Assembly: GCF_003751945.1 (NCBI RefSeq)
Contig: NZ_RJKL01000001.1
Location: 1,674,001 to 1,738,000 of the forward strand
Origin: Couchioplanes caeruleus
GTDB taxonomy: Bacteria; Actinomycetota; Actinomycetes; Mycobacteriales; Micromonosporaceae
Length of the DNA: 64,000 bases
Direction of reading: 5' to 3'
The notes beneath the pieces are model-generated. The model was not told the origin of the DNA and did not search any database. It saw nothing but the letters and a program-made list of their open reading frames with translations. Shown here piece after piece: positions 16,804 through 26,095 of the stretch; within the stretch, counting starts at the first letter, position 1; each line of letters opens with the position of its first letter. The translations under genes were made by a program, and so were the position numbers.

Positions 16804-17310
16804 ATGACGACCACGGACCCGGCGGCGCAGCGCACGATCTCCCGGTGGGGCGACACGGCAGTGGGCGCGGCGTTCGAGGCGGAGGCGGCCGCGACCCGCC
16901 TGATCCGCGACCTCCGCCGGGTCACCGAGCAACGGCGGCGGCAGCTGGCCGAGCTGGCCGCACGGGGTGCGGCCGAGCGGGCCCGCTACCGGCGGCGGAC
17001 CGCGGAAGCGGCCGAAGCGGCGGTCACGGCCGTCGCGACGTCCCCGCTGGTCGACCACATCGTGGACAACCAGCTCCAGCGCGTACTGCGCCCAGTCGTG
17101 CATGCGGTGCTCGACGACGTCCTGCTGCTGCTGGAGAAGGAGCCCGACCGGATCCGGACGCTCATCCGCGGGCAGCGCGAGAGCATGGTGGACGAGCTGG
17201 TCGGCCGGCTGCGGACCGGCGCGGAAGCCGGCGACACCGCGGTGGACAGGCTGACCTTCCGCATGTTCCACCACCCCGGCCCGAAGCCGGAACCGCCGGT
17301 CGACCTGTGA
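16804..17310 (+). CDS. Helical protein of unknown function
   Basis: A 168-aa soluble, strongly helical and highly charged protein. Residues 25-75 are rich in A, E and R (RDLRRVTEQRRRQLAELAARGAAERARYRRR) and could form a coiled coil; the C-terminal half includes LDDVLLLLEKEPDRIRTLI and a proline-rich end. Related proteins occur next to RDD-family genes in actinomycetes, and here the RDD gene begins 7 nt later, so the pair probably acts together at the membrane. No enzyme motif recognised. Confidence 0.7.
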   Translation: MTTTDPAAQRTISRWGDTAVGAAFEAEAAATRLIRDLRRVTEQRRRQLAELAARGAAERARYRRRTAEAAEAAVTAVATSPLVDHIVDNQLQRVLRPVVHAVLDDVLLLLEKEPDRIRTLIRGQRESMVDELVGRLRTGAEAGDTAVDRLTFRMFHHPGPKPEPPVDL

Positions 17311-17317
17311 GCCCCGG

Positions 17318-17734
17318 GTGTCGCGGGAGTATGCCGGGCCGGTCAGCCGGACCATCGCGTACGTGCTGGACGCCGTCATCGTCGCCGTCCTGTTCACCGG
17401 CGCCATCGCCGTGGCCGGCGTGATCGCGACGGTCCTGGGCGTCCAGGAGCTGACCCGGGCCGTCGCCTCCGGCTATCTGCTGGTGTTGCCCACCCTGCTG
17501 GCGTGCTATCACGCCCTTTTCTGGGCGCTGGCCGGCCGGACCCCCGCCATGGCCCTGCTCGGCCTGCGGGTCGTCGCCGTCCGCTCCGCCCATCTGTCCT
17601 GGCCGTCGGCCGTCGTCCGCGCCGTGGTGCTGACGTGCTTTCCGATCGGCGCGGTGTGGGCCCTCGTGGACCGTCGGCGGCAGGCGGTCCACGACAAACT
17701 GGCCCGCACCGTCATGATCCGGGTGGTCCGCTGA
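17318..17734 (+). CDS. RDD-family membrane protein
   Basis: A 138-aa protein with three membrane helices and the RDD layout: R-x-x-A-Y-x-L-D at the start of helix 1 (RTIAYVLDAVIVAV), YHALFWALAGRTPAMALLGLRVV in the centre, and a final RRRQAVHDKLARTVM. RDD proteins are proposed ion exchangers or permeases in some bacteria; the role here is unknown. GTG 17318 follows closely on the preceding gene. Converges on the metallophosphoesterase gene with 1 nt between stops. Confidence 0.85.
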   Translation: MSREYAGPVSRTIAYVLDAVIVAVLFTGAIAVAGVIATVLGVQELTRAVASGYLLVLPTLLACYHALFWALAGRTPAMALLGLRVVAVRSAHLSWPSAVVRAVVLTCFPIGAVWALVDRRRQAVHDKLARTVMIRVVR

Positions 17735-17735
17735 C

Positions 17736-18524
17736 TCAAGGCCGCCGCGGCCAGCATTGCGTATGACCGGAGAGCCAGCCGGAGGCCGCCTGATGGCGCT
17801 CCTCGACGACGACCGCCTGCTCGTCCACGCGGATCACGGTCCACGACCGGCCGACTCCCCGGGTACGCCGGCTGACCGCGGTGCCCGCCACCACCTCGAC
17901 CAGCCGGTGCGCGGTCCCCGGCACCCGCACGAGGGCCGCCGCGGGCAGATGGGTGTGCCCGGCCAGCAGCAGATCCACCCGTGCGGCCGCGAGGGCCCGG
18001 AACAGCCGGCCCCGACCGGCGAGCCGGGCCGGGCCGGTTGCCCGGGGCGGATGATGCAGCGCCAGCATCCGGACCGCCTCCGGGGTTGCGGCGCCGAGGA
18101 CGGCAACGACGGCGTCGCTCTGGCGCCGCGAGACCCGGCCGCTCTTCCAGCGCCAGGCCGGCGCGGTGTGGAGCCCGAGCGCGGTCAGGCCGGGCAGCCG
18201 CACCACCGGGTCGAGGTCGGACCGGACCAGCCGACGATACCGCCGGTACGGCGCCACCAGCCGCGCGGCGCTGACCAGGGGCACGTCGTGGTTGCCGAGC
18301 ACCACGAGCAGGGGCCCGGGCAGCCGGTCGAGCAGCTCCCGCGCCTGGCGGAACTGGTGGACGCGGGCGCGCATGGTGCAGTCGCCCGTGACCACGGTGA
18401 GCGCCGGGCGTACGGCCGCGACGTCGGCGACCACCGACTCCACGGCATCCGGATCGTGGGCGCCCAGGTGCAGGTCCGACAGATGCGCGACGACGAGTGG
18501 GGCCCTGCGGCCCGGTGCGGTCAC
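17736..18524 (-). CDS. Calcineurin-like metallophosphoesterase
   Basis: A 262-aa protein with the metal-binding blocks in order: HLSDLHLGAHD, VVTGDCTMRA (D replaces the usual second position of GD-x-x), VLGNHDVPL, LALHHPP and AGHTHLP. These define the class-III calcineurin-like phosphoesterases. Substrate could be a nucleotide, lipid or protein phosphate. Its GTG overlaps the stop of the lipid-kinase-like gene upstream, so the two form a unit; a lipid kinase paired with a phosphatase would be logical. Confidence 0.88.
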   Translation of the reverse strand: MTAPGRRAPLVVAHLSDLHLGAHDPDAVESVVADVAAVRPALTVVTGDCTMRARVHQFRQARELLDRLPGPLLVVLGNHDVPLVSAARLVAPYRRYRRLVRSDLDPVVRLPGLTALGLHTAPAWRWKSGRVSRRQSDAVVAVLGAATPEAVRMLALHHPPRATGPARLAGRGRLFRALAAARVDLLLAGHTHLPAAALVRVPGTAHRLVEVVAGTAVSRRTRGVGRSWTVIRVDEQAVVVEERHQAASGWLSGHTQCWPRRP

Positions 18525-19861
18525 GCCCGGCCGGCGGGCAGGGCCAGCCGGCGCAGCCGGACCCAGTCCAGCTCGGGCCGGGGCGAGCCGGCGCCGGGGC
18601 GCCTGCGCGGCACCCGGACCCGCAGGACGCCGGGCCGGATCGTGCACCGCACCGGCGTGGGCATGGTCACGGCCTCGCCGTCGATGCCCACGGACACCGA
18701 CGGCGCATCGGCGTCGATCACCGCCTCGTCGGCGGTGACGACGGTCAGCGACCCCGACCGCCGCCGTCCGCGCACCAGCCCGGCCGCGTCGAACGCGCCG
18801 CGTACCCTGACGGCCAGGACCCCGAGCACACCGCCGTCGAGCCGGAGCCGGTGACCGAGGCCGGCGATGTCGCCGGTGGCGTAGGGGTTGTTGCTGACCA
18901 GGACGGCCTGCGGACCCGCCACGACCGTGTCGCCCGCCGACAGCCGCAGCCCGGGCCCCCGCTGACCGGTGAGCAGGCCGGGCAGCAGGTCGAGGGTCGT
19001 CCGGGTCTTGTCGTCGCGGTAGGCGGGGCTCTGCACGACGGCCGCGTACGCGCCGAACGACGCGTTGTTGACGAACGTCCGCGATCCCACCATGCCCAGG
19101 TCCACGCGCAGCTCGACGCCGTCGGTGAGGGCGTCGAGGCAACTGGCGGGGTCCTCCCGGTCGAGGCCCAGGTCGAGGGCGAAGTGGTTGCGGGTGCCCG
19201 CCGAGACGACCATGAAGGGCAGCCCGTGCTCCGCGGCGATGCCGGCCACCAAGGCCTGGGTGCCGTCGCCGCCGGCGACACCCAGCAGGTCGGCCCCGTC
19301 GTGGACCGCCTGCCGGGCCAGCCCGGCCACGTCCGTGCCGGCGCCGTCGAGCAGCACGACCTCGGCGCCGAGCGCCCTGGCCCGCTGCACCAGGCCGAAG
19401 CGGCCGACCTTGCCGCCGCCGGAGCGGGGATTCATGATCAGGTACGGGCGCCGCGGCGGTGGCGTGTCGTGTTCGCGGGGCCGGGCCGCGGATGCCGACA
19501 GGGCCTGCCGTCCCGCGGCCAGGGCCGCCGACCAGAGCAGCGCGAACACCACGACGACCCAGACCAGCCGGGCGCGTGCGTACAGCACGGCGACGGCCAG
19601 CGGCGCGAGGATCACGACCGCGGCGGCCAGCCAGCGCAGCAGTCCCCGATGGGTGAGGAACCACCACACCCCGGCGAGGGCGGTCGCCATGCCCGCCACC
19701 GCGACGACCAGCAGGGCGATCCCGCCGCGCAGACCCGCCACGGCGAGCACGAGGACCGTCGCTGCGGCGGCGGCGAGGAAGGCGAAGCGCGCCAGCCACC
19801 GCTGCGCGGGCCGCGAGGCCGCCGGCAGCGCGGACGCGCTGCGGGCTCCGGAGTCGACCAT
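18521..19861 (-). CDS. Diacylglycerol/lipid-kinase-family protein with N-terminal membrane domain
   Basis: About 446 aa. Residues 1-130 hold four or more membrane helices; the C-terminal part is a DAGK catalytic domain with YLIMNPRSGGGKV, GVAGGDGTQALVAG and AGTRNHFALDLGL, the classic nucleotide-binding signatures. It likely phosphorylates a lipid or sphingoid/isoprenoid substrate at the membrane. ATG 19861 has GCGAGG about 9 nt upstream; ATGs at 19870 and 19900 are alternatives. Two palindromic regulatory sites lie upstream, the nearer one 34 nt away. Confidence 0.87.
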   Translation of the reverse strand: MVDSGARSASALPAASRPAQRWLARFAFLAAAAATVLVLAVAGLRGGIALLVVAVAGMATALAGVWWFLTHRGLLRWLAAAVVILAPLAVAVLYARARLVWVVVVFALLWSAALAAGRQALSASAARPREHDTPPPRRPYLIMNPRSGGGKVGRFGLVQRARALGAEVVLLDGAGTDVAGLARQAVHDGADLLGVAGGDGTQALVAGIAAEHGLPFMVVSAGTRNHFALDLGLDREDPASCLDALTDGVELRVDLGMVGSRTFVNNASFGAYAAVVQSPAYRDDKTRTTLDLLPGLLTGQRGPGLRLSAGDTVVAGPQAVLVSNNPYATGDIAGLGHRLRLDGGVLGVLAVRVRGAFDAAGLVRGRRRSGSLTVVTADEAVIDADAPSVSVGIDGEAVTMPTPVRCTIRPGVLRVRVPRRRPGAGSPRPELDWVRLRRLALPAGRA

Positions 19862-19895
19862 GACCGCCATCCTCGCGTCCGGCCGGGAACCGCAC

Positions 19896-19914
19896 CTCAT
19901 CTCCGCAGGGTGAG
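19896..19914. promoter_or_regulatory. MalT-box-like palindrome, site 5
   Basis: CTCATCT-N5-GGGTGAG in the divergent region between the lipid-kinase-like gene (34 nt to its start) and the M48 protease gene. Confidence 0.6.
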
Positions 19915-19933
19915 CCGGCGGGTACGCACCAGT

Positions 19934-19952
19934 CCTATCCAGCCAGGATGAG
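19934..19952. promoter_or_regulatory. MalT-box-like palindrome, site 6
   Basis: CCTATCC-N5-GGATGAG, 63 nt before the M48 protease start. It lies 38 bp centre-to-centre from site 5, so each divergent gene appears to have its own site. Confidence 0.6.
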
Positions 19953-20015
19953 GCGGCCGCCGAGCCCGCGGCGGACGCTGTGCCCGACCACCGGTCCCCG
20001 AAGGAGGAGGGCACT

Positions 20016-20882
20016 GTGTCGACGTCGACGCGCCAGCACACCACCGGCGGCAGCCCGCTGCGGCACCCGGCCGAGCTGCCGTTCTACGCCTTCATGGCGA
20101 TACTCAACGTGCTCATCATCGTCGCGATCGTGCAAGCCGCCGTGATGCTGCCGTACCTGCCGGAGCGCCTCGCCGACTCCGGGTGGGCGACGGCGGTGCG
20201 CTCCGCGCTGATCGCCCTGCTGCTCCTCGTCCCCGCACTCATCGTGATCCGCGAGACGCAGCGCGCGTCGGTACGCGGCACCGCCGTGGAGCTGTCGCCA
20301 CGCCAGTACGGCGACCTGTACCGCACGGCGGACGACTTCGCGCGCCGCCTCGAGCTCCGCCGCCGCCCGCAGATCTACCTCAGCAACGGCAACGGCGCCC
20401 TGAACGCCTTCGCGGCGCAGGCGACCGGCCACGACTACGTGGTGCTGTCCAACGAGCTGTTCGTGAATCTGTACCACCACAACCAGGACGGCCTGCGGTT
20501 CATCCTGGGACACGAGCTCGGCCACATCCGGCTGCACCACGTCTCGTTGTGGTACCAGCTCTCGGTGGCGTACTCCGAACGGATCCCCCTGCTGGGACCG
20601 GCCCTGTCCCGGCTGCGGGAATACTCCTGCGACCGGCACGGCGCCCATCTGTCGCCCCGGGGAATGACCGGCCTGGTGCTGCTCGCCTCGGGCCGGCACA
20701 CCGAGAACGTCGTCGACGTGGACGAGCTGGTCCGCCAGGGCCGGGAGCTCCGTGGCTTCTGGGTCGGGCTGTCGCAGCTTCCGCGCTCGCACCCGTTCAC
20801 CGTGCGCCGGCTGGAGCGCCTCTACCGCCTCGGCCTCTTCCACGCCCGCCTCCACAAGACCACAGCGGACACCGCACCCTAG
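20016..20882 (+). CDS. M48-family membrane zinc metalloprotease
   Basis: A 288-aa protein with two N-terminal membrane helices (about 24-50 and 68-88) and the zinc motif HELGH at residues 166-170; a third ligand Glu is in REYSCDRHG downstream. This is the HtpX/M48 peptidase layout, with the active site on the cytoplasmic face, linked in other bacteria to membrane-protein quality control. GTG 20016 is preceded by AAGGAGGAGGG. The last bases converge on the DUF2252 gene. Confidence 0.88.
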   Translation: MSTSTRQHTTGGSPLRHPAELPFYAFMAILNVLIIVAIVQAAVMLPYLPERLADSGWATAVRSALIALLLLVPALIVIRETQRASVRGTAVELSPRQYGDLYRTADDFARRLELRRRPQIYLSNGNGALNAFAAQATGHDYVVLSNELFVNLYHHNQDGLRFILGHELGHIRLHHVSLWYQLSVAYSERIPLLGPALSRLREYSCDRHGAHLSPRGMTGLVLLASGRHTENVVDVDELVRQGRELRGFWVGLSQLPRSHPFTVRRLERLYRLGLFHARLHKTTADTAP

Positions 20883-20913
20883 ACGCCTTCGAGCGGAGAT
20901 CTAGACGCCTTCG
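20879..20913. repeat. Short tandem duplication between two convergent stops
   Basis: CTAGACGCCTTCG occurs at 20879-20891 and again at 20901-20913, each followed by GCGGAGAT a few bases on. The first copy holds the M48 stop, the second the DUF2252 stop, so the end of one gene looks duplicated onto the other. Confidence 0.5.
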
Positions 20914-22334
20914 CGGGCGGAGATGCGGCCCGTGCGGGCCGCGGCGACCAGGCGCTGGTAGGCGCTCTCGTTGCGGTCCGCGTAGGCCTCCGCGAATTCC
21001 ACCAGGGCCTGGTCGAAGGCGTCGCCGTCGCCGAGGTAGGCGGACATGGCGATCCGGTCGCCGGTGCGGGCGTGGGCGCGGGCGAGGGTCCAGCCGCAGA
21101 CCGCGCCGTATGTCCGCATCGCCTCGGGGTCCATGGTCGCGATGAGAGCCGAGCCCTTCCAGTCGCGCAGTTGCCGTACCGAGAAGTCGCGGGTGCGGCC
21201 GTCGATGCCCGCGAAGGTCTGCCAGCCGAGGAAGATGTCGCCGGTGGCCTGCATCAGCCGCTGGCCGGACACGACCCGCTCCCCCTCGCTGCGCCACGCG
21301 GCCGGGGGGCAGGGCTCCACATGAGGTGCCAGAACCGAGGGCATCGCCTCTTTCACCTGCAACAGCAGCGGGTCGTCCTGGTCACGGCCGCTCAGGAGCA
21401 CGATCCAGCAGCGGGTGCCGACGCTGCCGACACCGACGACCTTGCGGGCCATGTCCACGAAGCGGAATGCGCGGAACAGATGCCGCCGATCTCCGGCCAG
21501 GGTCTCGGCGTACCCGGCCAGCAGGTCGCGCATCTGTGTCTCCAGATCCGCGCGATCGGTGTCGGGCAGCAGGTCGGTCAGCGGCACGATCAGCGGCGGG
21601 TCGGCCACGATGCGGCGGTGCCCGTCCACCAGCGTCGTCAGCTTGCGGAACGCCTGCATGCTGTCGCGGGTACGCGCCTTGGCCTGGGCGGCCGCGATGC
21701 GCTTGCGGCCGGCCTTGCTGAGCTGGTTCCGCAGCAGGGCGGTCACCTCCTCGAGGTCGGCGCGCGCGTACCAGACGTCCAGCTCCCGCTGCGAGGCGAA
21801 CCGGTGCATGGCCTGCCGGTACCGGCCCACGGTCTCACGGACGACGGCCGCGCGTACCTTCCGGCGGAAGCCGTTGTCCCGGGCCGCGACGACCACGCTC
21901 GCCGCCAGGCGCTTGACGTCCCACTCCCAGAAGCCGGGATGGGTCTCGTCGAAGTCGTTGATGTCGAACACCAGCCGGCGCTCCGCCGAGGCGAACAGCC
22001 CGAAGTTGCTCAGGTGGGCGTCACCGCAGAGCTGGCACCTCAGTCCGGAGACCGGGGTACGGGACAGGTCGGCCGACATGACGACGGCGGCGCCGCGGAA
22101 GAAAGCGAACGGGGAGGCGAGCATCCGGCCGTATCGGATCGGCACGAGTTCGGGCACCCGGGTCGCGTCCTGGGCCGTCAGCAGCTCGACCGGATCCGGG
22201 CCGTCCTCGTCGTGCGGCAGGGCCGCGTGCGAGTCGATCGTCGTCCGGAGCCGGGCCGACCGTCCCGCCGCCATCCGGGCGTCGGGGGTCGGATAGTCCG
22301 CCGCCGCTGTCGCGACTGCCGTCCGCTCTGTCAT
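20901..22334 (-). CDS. DUF2252-family protein (kinase-like fold)
   Basis: A 477-aa protein with the DUF2252 landmarks: RYGRMLASPFAFFRGAA near residue 65, CGDAHLSNFGLFAS, LVFDINDFDETHPGFWEWDVKRLAAS, FVDMARKVVGVGSVGTRCW, and QRLMQATGDIFLGWQ. The HLSNF and DINDFD segments resemble a kinase-type active site, so a phosphotransferase role is suspected for the family but not established. ATG 22334 has GGAGGTG at about 5 nt. Divergent from the MalT-like regulator at 22516 with a palindromic site between them. Confidence 0.87.
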   Translation of the reverse strand: MTERTAVATAAADYPTPDARMAAGRSARLRTTIDSHAALPHDEDGPDPVELLTAQDATRVPELVPIRYGRMLASPFAFFRGAAVVMSADLSRTPVSGLRCQLCGDAHLSNFGLFASAERRLVFDINDFDETHPGFWEWDVKRLAASVVVAARDNGFRRKVRAAVVRETVGRYRQAMHRFASQRELDVWYARADLEEVTALLRNQLSKAGRKRIAAAQAKARTRDSMQAFRKLTTLVDGHRRIVADPPLIVPLTDLLPDTDRADLETQMRDLLAGYAETLAGDRRHLFRAFRFVDMARKVVGVGSVGTRCWIVLLSGRDQDDPLLLQVKEAMPSVLAPHVEPCPPAAWRSEGERVVSGQRLMQATGDIFLGWQTFAGIDGRTRDFSVRQLRDWKGSALIATMDPEAMRTYGAVCGWTLARAHARTGDRIAMSAYLGDGDAFDQALVEFAEAYADRNESAYQRLVAAARTGRISAREGV

Positions 22335-22400
22335 GACGCACCTCCATGGAACGGCGATCCGGTCCGCTGAGCAGCAGACATTCCGCACGCCGCGGGACGC

Positions 22401-22419
22401 ACCATCCTCCGGGGAGGAG
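22401..22419. promoter_or_regulatory. MalT-box-like palindrome, site 7
   Basis: ACCATCC-N5-GGAGGAG, 66 nt from the DUF2252 start and 96 nt from the regulator start at 22516. GGAGGA is also an allowed MalT half-site. The central CCTCC/GGAGG could alternatively be a simple hairpin, so this is a weaker member. The 181-nt region holds no other feature. Confidence 0.45.
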
Positions 22420-22515
22420 TACCGCGAAATTATCCGATTCGGACGATGTGGAGGGTGAGTCCGGCGACAAGGCTGGAGGCGAAGCTCCGTGTTCACCGCA
22501 CAGGAGGGAGGGCAC

Positions 22516-25224
22516 GTGCGCGCTGATCTCGTTGTCACCACGCCTGTGATCGGTCCGGAGACGGACGGCGATCCGCTGCTGGAGTCCAAGTTCGAGATTC
22601 CCGAACGACCGCGTTTCATGGTGGCACGGCCCCGCCTGCTCGACACGCTCATCGCCCGCAGAGACGCCCCGGTCACGCTGGTGGTCGGTCCGGCGGGCAG
22701 CGGCAAGACCCAACTGGCGGCCTCCTGGGTCCGCGGGGAGGCCGCGCACGCCGCCGTCGCCTGGATCACCCTCGAGGACGAGGACGACCAGGCGTCGGGT
22801 TTCTGGACGTACGTGGTGGCGGCGCTACGCCGCGCCGGGGTCGCCATCTCCCCGGCGTTGACGGCCCTGCCCTCGCGGTCGGGCGTGGACAGATCGTTCC
22901 TGGTACGGCTGGCAGCGGAGCTGTCGGAACACGAGATGCCCCTGCTGCTCGTCCTCGACGGCGCGTCCAGCCTCGCCGGCGAACAGTGGGCCGCGGACCT
23001 GGAGTTCGTCCTGCGGCACACGAGCCCGGTGCTGCGGCTGGCGTTGATCGGCCGCTGGGACCCGCCCCTGCCGCTGCACCGGTACCGGCTCGCCGGACGA
23101 CTGACCGAGATCCGCAGCGAGAATCTCGCCTTCACCACCGAGGAGGCGGCCGAGCTCCTCGCGCTGCACGGCGTCGAGCTGAGCCCGCCGAGGCTGGCGT
23201 CGCTGCTGGAGCACACCGAGGGCTGGGCGGCCGGCCTGCGGTTGTTCGCCATGGCCCTGCAGGATCACCGCGACGCCGAACATCTCGTCGACACCATCAC
23301 CGGCAATGAGGCCACCATCGCGGAGTACTTCGTCGACGAGGTGTTGCGGGTCCAGCCACCGCATGTCCGGGCATTTCTCCTGGAAGCCAGCATCCTGGAC
23401 ACGTTCACTCCCGAGCTGGCCGAGGCCGTCACCGGGCGGGCCGACGCCCGGCGGCTGCTCGCGGAGCTCGAGCGGCGCAACGCTTTCGTCCAGCCGGCGG
23501 CCGAGTACTCGGCGACGTACCGGTTCCACCGCCTGTTCGCCGAGCTGCTGCGTGCCCAGCTCATGTGCGAGGCCCCGGAACGGACGGCGAATCTCCACGG
23601 TCACGCCGCGGTCTGGCTGGCGGCGCACGGCCAGACCGTCGAGGCGGTCAGCCACGCCGTCAAGGCGCGGGACTGGCACGCGGCCGCCACGATCGCCATC
23701 GACCACTACATGATCGGCCGGCTGGTGCTCGAGGGCCGTAGCTGCCGGCTGGGTGCCCTGCTGGGGCAGCTTCCGGACGACTGCGAGGACGCCGAGGCCG
23801 CCGTCGTGGCCGCCGCGCTGGCCCTGGCCGACGGCTCCGTCGACCGCTGTGCCCGGCATCTTGCCCGAGCCGAGGACCTGGTCATCCGCCGCGGGTGGGA
23901 GTACACCGAGGCCCTCGCCCTGGCCGACTCGGTCCTCGGCGTCCTGCTCGCGGCGGCGCGCGACGATCATCCCCAGGTGCTGCAGTTCAGCCCGGCCATC
24001 GAGCAGGCACTCGGCCGGGTGCCGGCCGCGGTGCTGACGAACCGTCCCGAGCTGCGGCTGCTGACCACGGCCGCCCAAGGTTCGGCCCACAGCCACCTCG
24101 GCGCCGTCGACGCGGCCGCGACGTGCCTGACGCAGGTCGCGACCTCCACGGCGGCCGGTTGCCGGGGCCTGGCGATCGACTCCCTCGCCCATCTGTCGCT
24201 CGTCGAGGCCTACCGGGGGCGGCTCGACCGGGCCGGCAAGCTGGCCACCGAGGCCCTCGAGGCCGCCGACCAGTGCGGGCTGGAACCTGCCCGCAGACCC
24301 GTGCTCGCCCATCTGACCCTGGCCTGGGTGGCGATGGAGCGGTACCAGGTCGACGCGGCCGGACGTCATCTGCGGGCCTCGGACCCGAGGCATCACCCGC
24401 GGACCGACGGTGTCGCAGCGGCCGCCTACGGCCTGGTGAAGTCGCGCCGGTTGCAGGCGCGTGGCGAGCTGCGAGGTGCCATGGGACTGCTCGAGGAGGC
24501 TCTGACGGCGCCCGGTCCCCCGCCTCCGGAGTGGCTCGCGCGGGAGCTGACCGTGTCGCACGGCCACCTGCTGATCGTCACCGGTCGGCCCGGCGAGGCG
24601 GTCGAGACCGTCGGCCGGTTCGCCACGCCGCATCCGGCGGAGGTGGTCGTGCTCCATGCCGCGGCCCTCGCCGCCGGCGGGGCACCGGAGCAGGCGGCCG
24701 AGACCCTCGTGCCGGTGCTGGCCTCGACCGCGCTGACCCCACCGACCTGTGTGGAGGCCTGGCTCGTCATGGCCACGATCGCCGAGCAGCTCGGCGAGGT
24801 CGAGCGGGCACGCAACTCCCTGCGGCACGCGTTGCGCGCCGCCGGACCGGAGTTCCAGCGCCGCGCCGTCCAGCAGGTCTGGGCACGGCTACGCCGGGTG
24901 CTGCGCGACGACGACGAGCTCGCCCAGCAGTACCGGCTCCTGCAGGGCGAGACGCCCGCGGTTCCACGCCCGGGCGTACGCGCGACGGATGCCGGCGGCG
25001 TGGTGATCGTCGAGACGCTGAGCCGGCGCGAGATGGAGGTGCTGCACGGCATGGCGGCCATGCTGCCGACCGAGGAGATCGCCGCCACGTTGTACGTCTC
25101 GGTCAACACGGTCAAGACCCACGTCCGCAGCATCCTGCGGAAACTCTCCGCCTCGCGACGCAACGAGGCGGTGCGCCGGGCCCGCTCGCTGGGCCTGATC
25201 GGCGACGTCACTCGCCCGGGATGA
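22516..25224 (+). CDS. MalT-type LuxR-family (LAL) transcriptional regulator 1
   Basis: A 902-aa regulator in the MalT/LAL layout: N-terminal STAND ATPase with Walker A (GPAGSGKTQ, residues ~58-66) and a Walker B-like LLLVLDGAS, winged-helix region, a long helical TPR-like sensor (about 350-800), and a C-terminal LuxR HTH (LSRREMEVL, EEIAATLYVSVNTVKTHVRSILRKL, ~832-890). Such proteins oligomerise with ATP and an effector, then activate promoters carrying GGAKGA boxes in the E. coli case. GTG 22516 is chosen for the AGGAGGGAGGG 5 nt before it; GTG 22489 is in frame. Confidence 0.9.
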   Translation: MRADLVVTTPVIGPETDGDPLLESKFEIPERPRFMVARPRLLDTLIARRDAPVTLVVGPAGSGKTQLAASWVRGEAAHAAVAWITLEDEDDQASGFWTYVVAALRRAGVAISPALTALPSRSGVDRSFLVRLAAELSEHEMPLLLVLDGASSLAGEQWAADLEFVLRHTSPVLRLALIGRWDPPLPLHRYRLAGRLTEIRSENLAFTTEEAAELLALHGVELSPPRLASLLEHTEGWAAGLRLFAMALQDHRDAEHLVDTITGNEATIAEYFVDEVLRVQPPHVRAFLLEASILDTFTPELAEAVTGRADARRLLAELERRNAFVQPAAEYSATYRFHRLFAELLRAQLMCEAPERTANLHGHAAVWLAAHGQTVEAVSHAVKARDWHAAATIAIDHYMIGRLVLEGRSCRLGALLGQLPDDCEDAEAAVVAAALALADGSVDRCARHLARAEDLVIRRGWEYTEALALADSVLGVLLAAARDDHPQVLQFSPAIEQALGRVPAAVLTNRPELRLLTTAAQGSAHSHLGAVDAAATCLTQVATSTAAGCRGLAIDSLAHLSLVEAYRGRLDRAGKLATEALEAADQCGLEPARRPVLAHLTLAWVAMERYQVDAAGRHLRASDPRHHPRTDGVAAAAYGLVKSRRLQARGELRGAMGLLEEALTAPGPPPPEWLARELTVSHGHLLIVTGRPGEAVETVGRFATPHPAEVVVLHAAALAAGGAPEQAAETLVPVLASTALTPPTCVEAWLVMATIAEQLGEVERARNSLRHALRAAGPEFQRRAVQQVWARLRRVLRDDDELAQQYRLLQGETPAVPRPGVRATDAGGVVIVETLSRREMEVLHGMAAMLPTEEIAATLYVSVNTVKTHVRSILRKLSASRRNEAVRRARSLGLIGDVTRPG

Positions 25225-25225
25225 C
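25207..25225. promoter_or_regulatory. MalT-box-like palindrome, site 8
   Basis: GTCACTC-N5-GGATGAC, overlapping the stop codon of regulator 1 and 56 nt upstream of the first PPK2 gene. Confidence 0.5.
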
Positions 25226-25281
25226 GTACCACGACGAGGGTCGGCCCAGGCTGAGTGCCGGCCGGCCGAAGGAGGACGACG

Positions 25282-26061
25282 ATGCCCGCGAAGGCGGATC
25301 ACTGTCTGCGTCCGTGGCAGGTCGAGCTGCTCAAGCTGCAGCGCCACCTGGAGGCCGAGGATCTGCGGATGATCGTGCTGTTCGAGGGCCGGGACGCCGC
25401 GGGCAAGGGCGGGGCGATCCGGCGGGTCACCCGCTACATGAACGAGAAGCGCTACCGCGTGGTCGCGCTCGGGCGGCCCACCGAGGACCAGCGGTCCCAG
25501 TGGTACTTCCAGCGCTACGTCGCCCAGTTCCCGACCGGCGGGGAGATCGTGCTGTTCGATCGGAGCTGGTACAACCGCGCGATGGTGGAACGGGTCTTCG
25601 GGTTCTGCAGCCAGAGGGAGTACCAGCACTTCCTGCGGGGCGTCACCGGCTTCGAGAAGGACCTCGTCCGTCAGGGCACCGTCCTCGTCAAGCTGTACTT
25701 CAGCGTCACCAAGGAGGAGCAGGCCCGCCGCTTCGAGCGGCGCCTGACGGATCCGCTGCGCCGGTGGAAGCTCAGCGAGATCGACCTGCAGGCCCAGGAC
25801 CGATGGGACGACTTCACCAACCACAAGTACGAGATGCTGGTGCGCACAGACATCAAGGCTGCTCCCTGGCTGATCGTCCGCTCCAACGACAAGCGACGGG
25901 CACGACTGAACACCATCAAGGTCATCCTCAACGCGGTCGACTACAAGGAGCGGGCGACGGATCTCGACTTCCGCCCGGACCCGCTGATCGTCGTCCCGGG
26001 CGCGGACGAGGTCGCCCTGATGCAAGCCCAGCGCAGGCGCAGCGGCAGGTTCACGGGATGA
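25282..26061 (+). CDS. Polyphosphate kinase 2, copy 1
   Basis: A 259-aa class I PPK2. Walker A is FEGRDAAGKGG (about residues 35-45), the lid region contains YRVVALGRPTEDQRSQWYFQRY, and Walker B is VLFDRSWYNRA. The family uses polyphosphate to convert NDP to NTP, or the reverse, in the cytoplasm. AAGGAGG precedes ATG 25282 by about 7 nt. A second copy at 33277 is clearly diverged (RDTAGKGG, different N-terminus), so the two may differ in nucleotide preference. Confidence 0.93.
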   Translation: MPAKADHCLRPWQVELLKLQRHLEAEDLRMIVLFEGRDAAGKGGAIRRVTRYMNEKRYRVVALGRPTEDQRSQWYFQRYVAQFPTGGEIVLFDRSWYNRAMVERVFGFCSQREYQHFLRGVTGFEKDLVRQGTVLVKLYFSVTKEEQARRFERRLTDPLRRWKLSEIDLQAQDRWDDFTNHKYEMLVRTDIKAAPWLIVRSNDKRRARLNTIKVILNAVDYKERATDLDFRPDPLIVVPGADEVALMQAQRRRSGRFTG

Positions 26062-26095
26062 CGGATCGGCGCACCCGACGACGGAGGGAAGGCTC

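Noticed and set aside
26054..26062. Extra GGATGAC half-site at the end of PPK2 copy 1
   Set aside because: The matching left arm at N5 spacing is missing, and the bases fall in the last codons and stop of PPK2.
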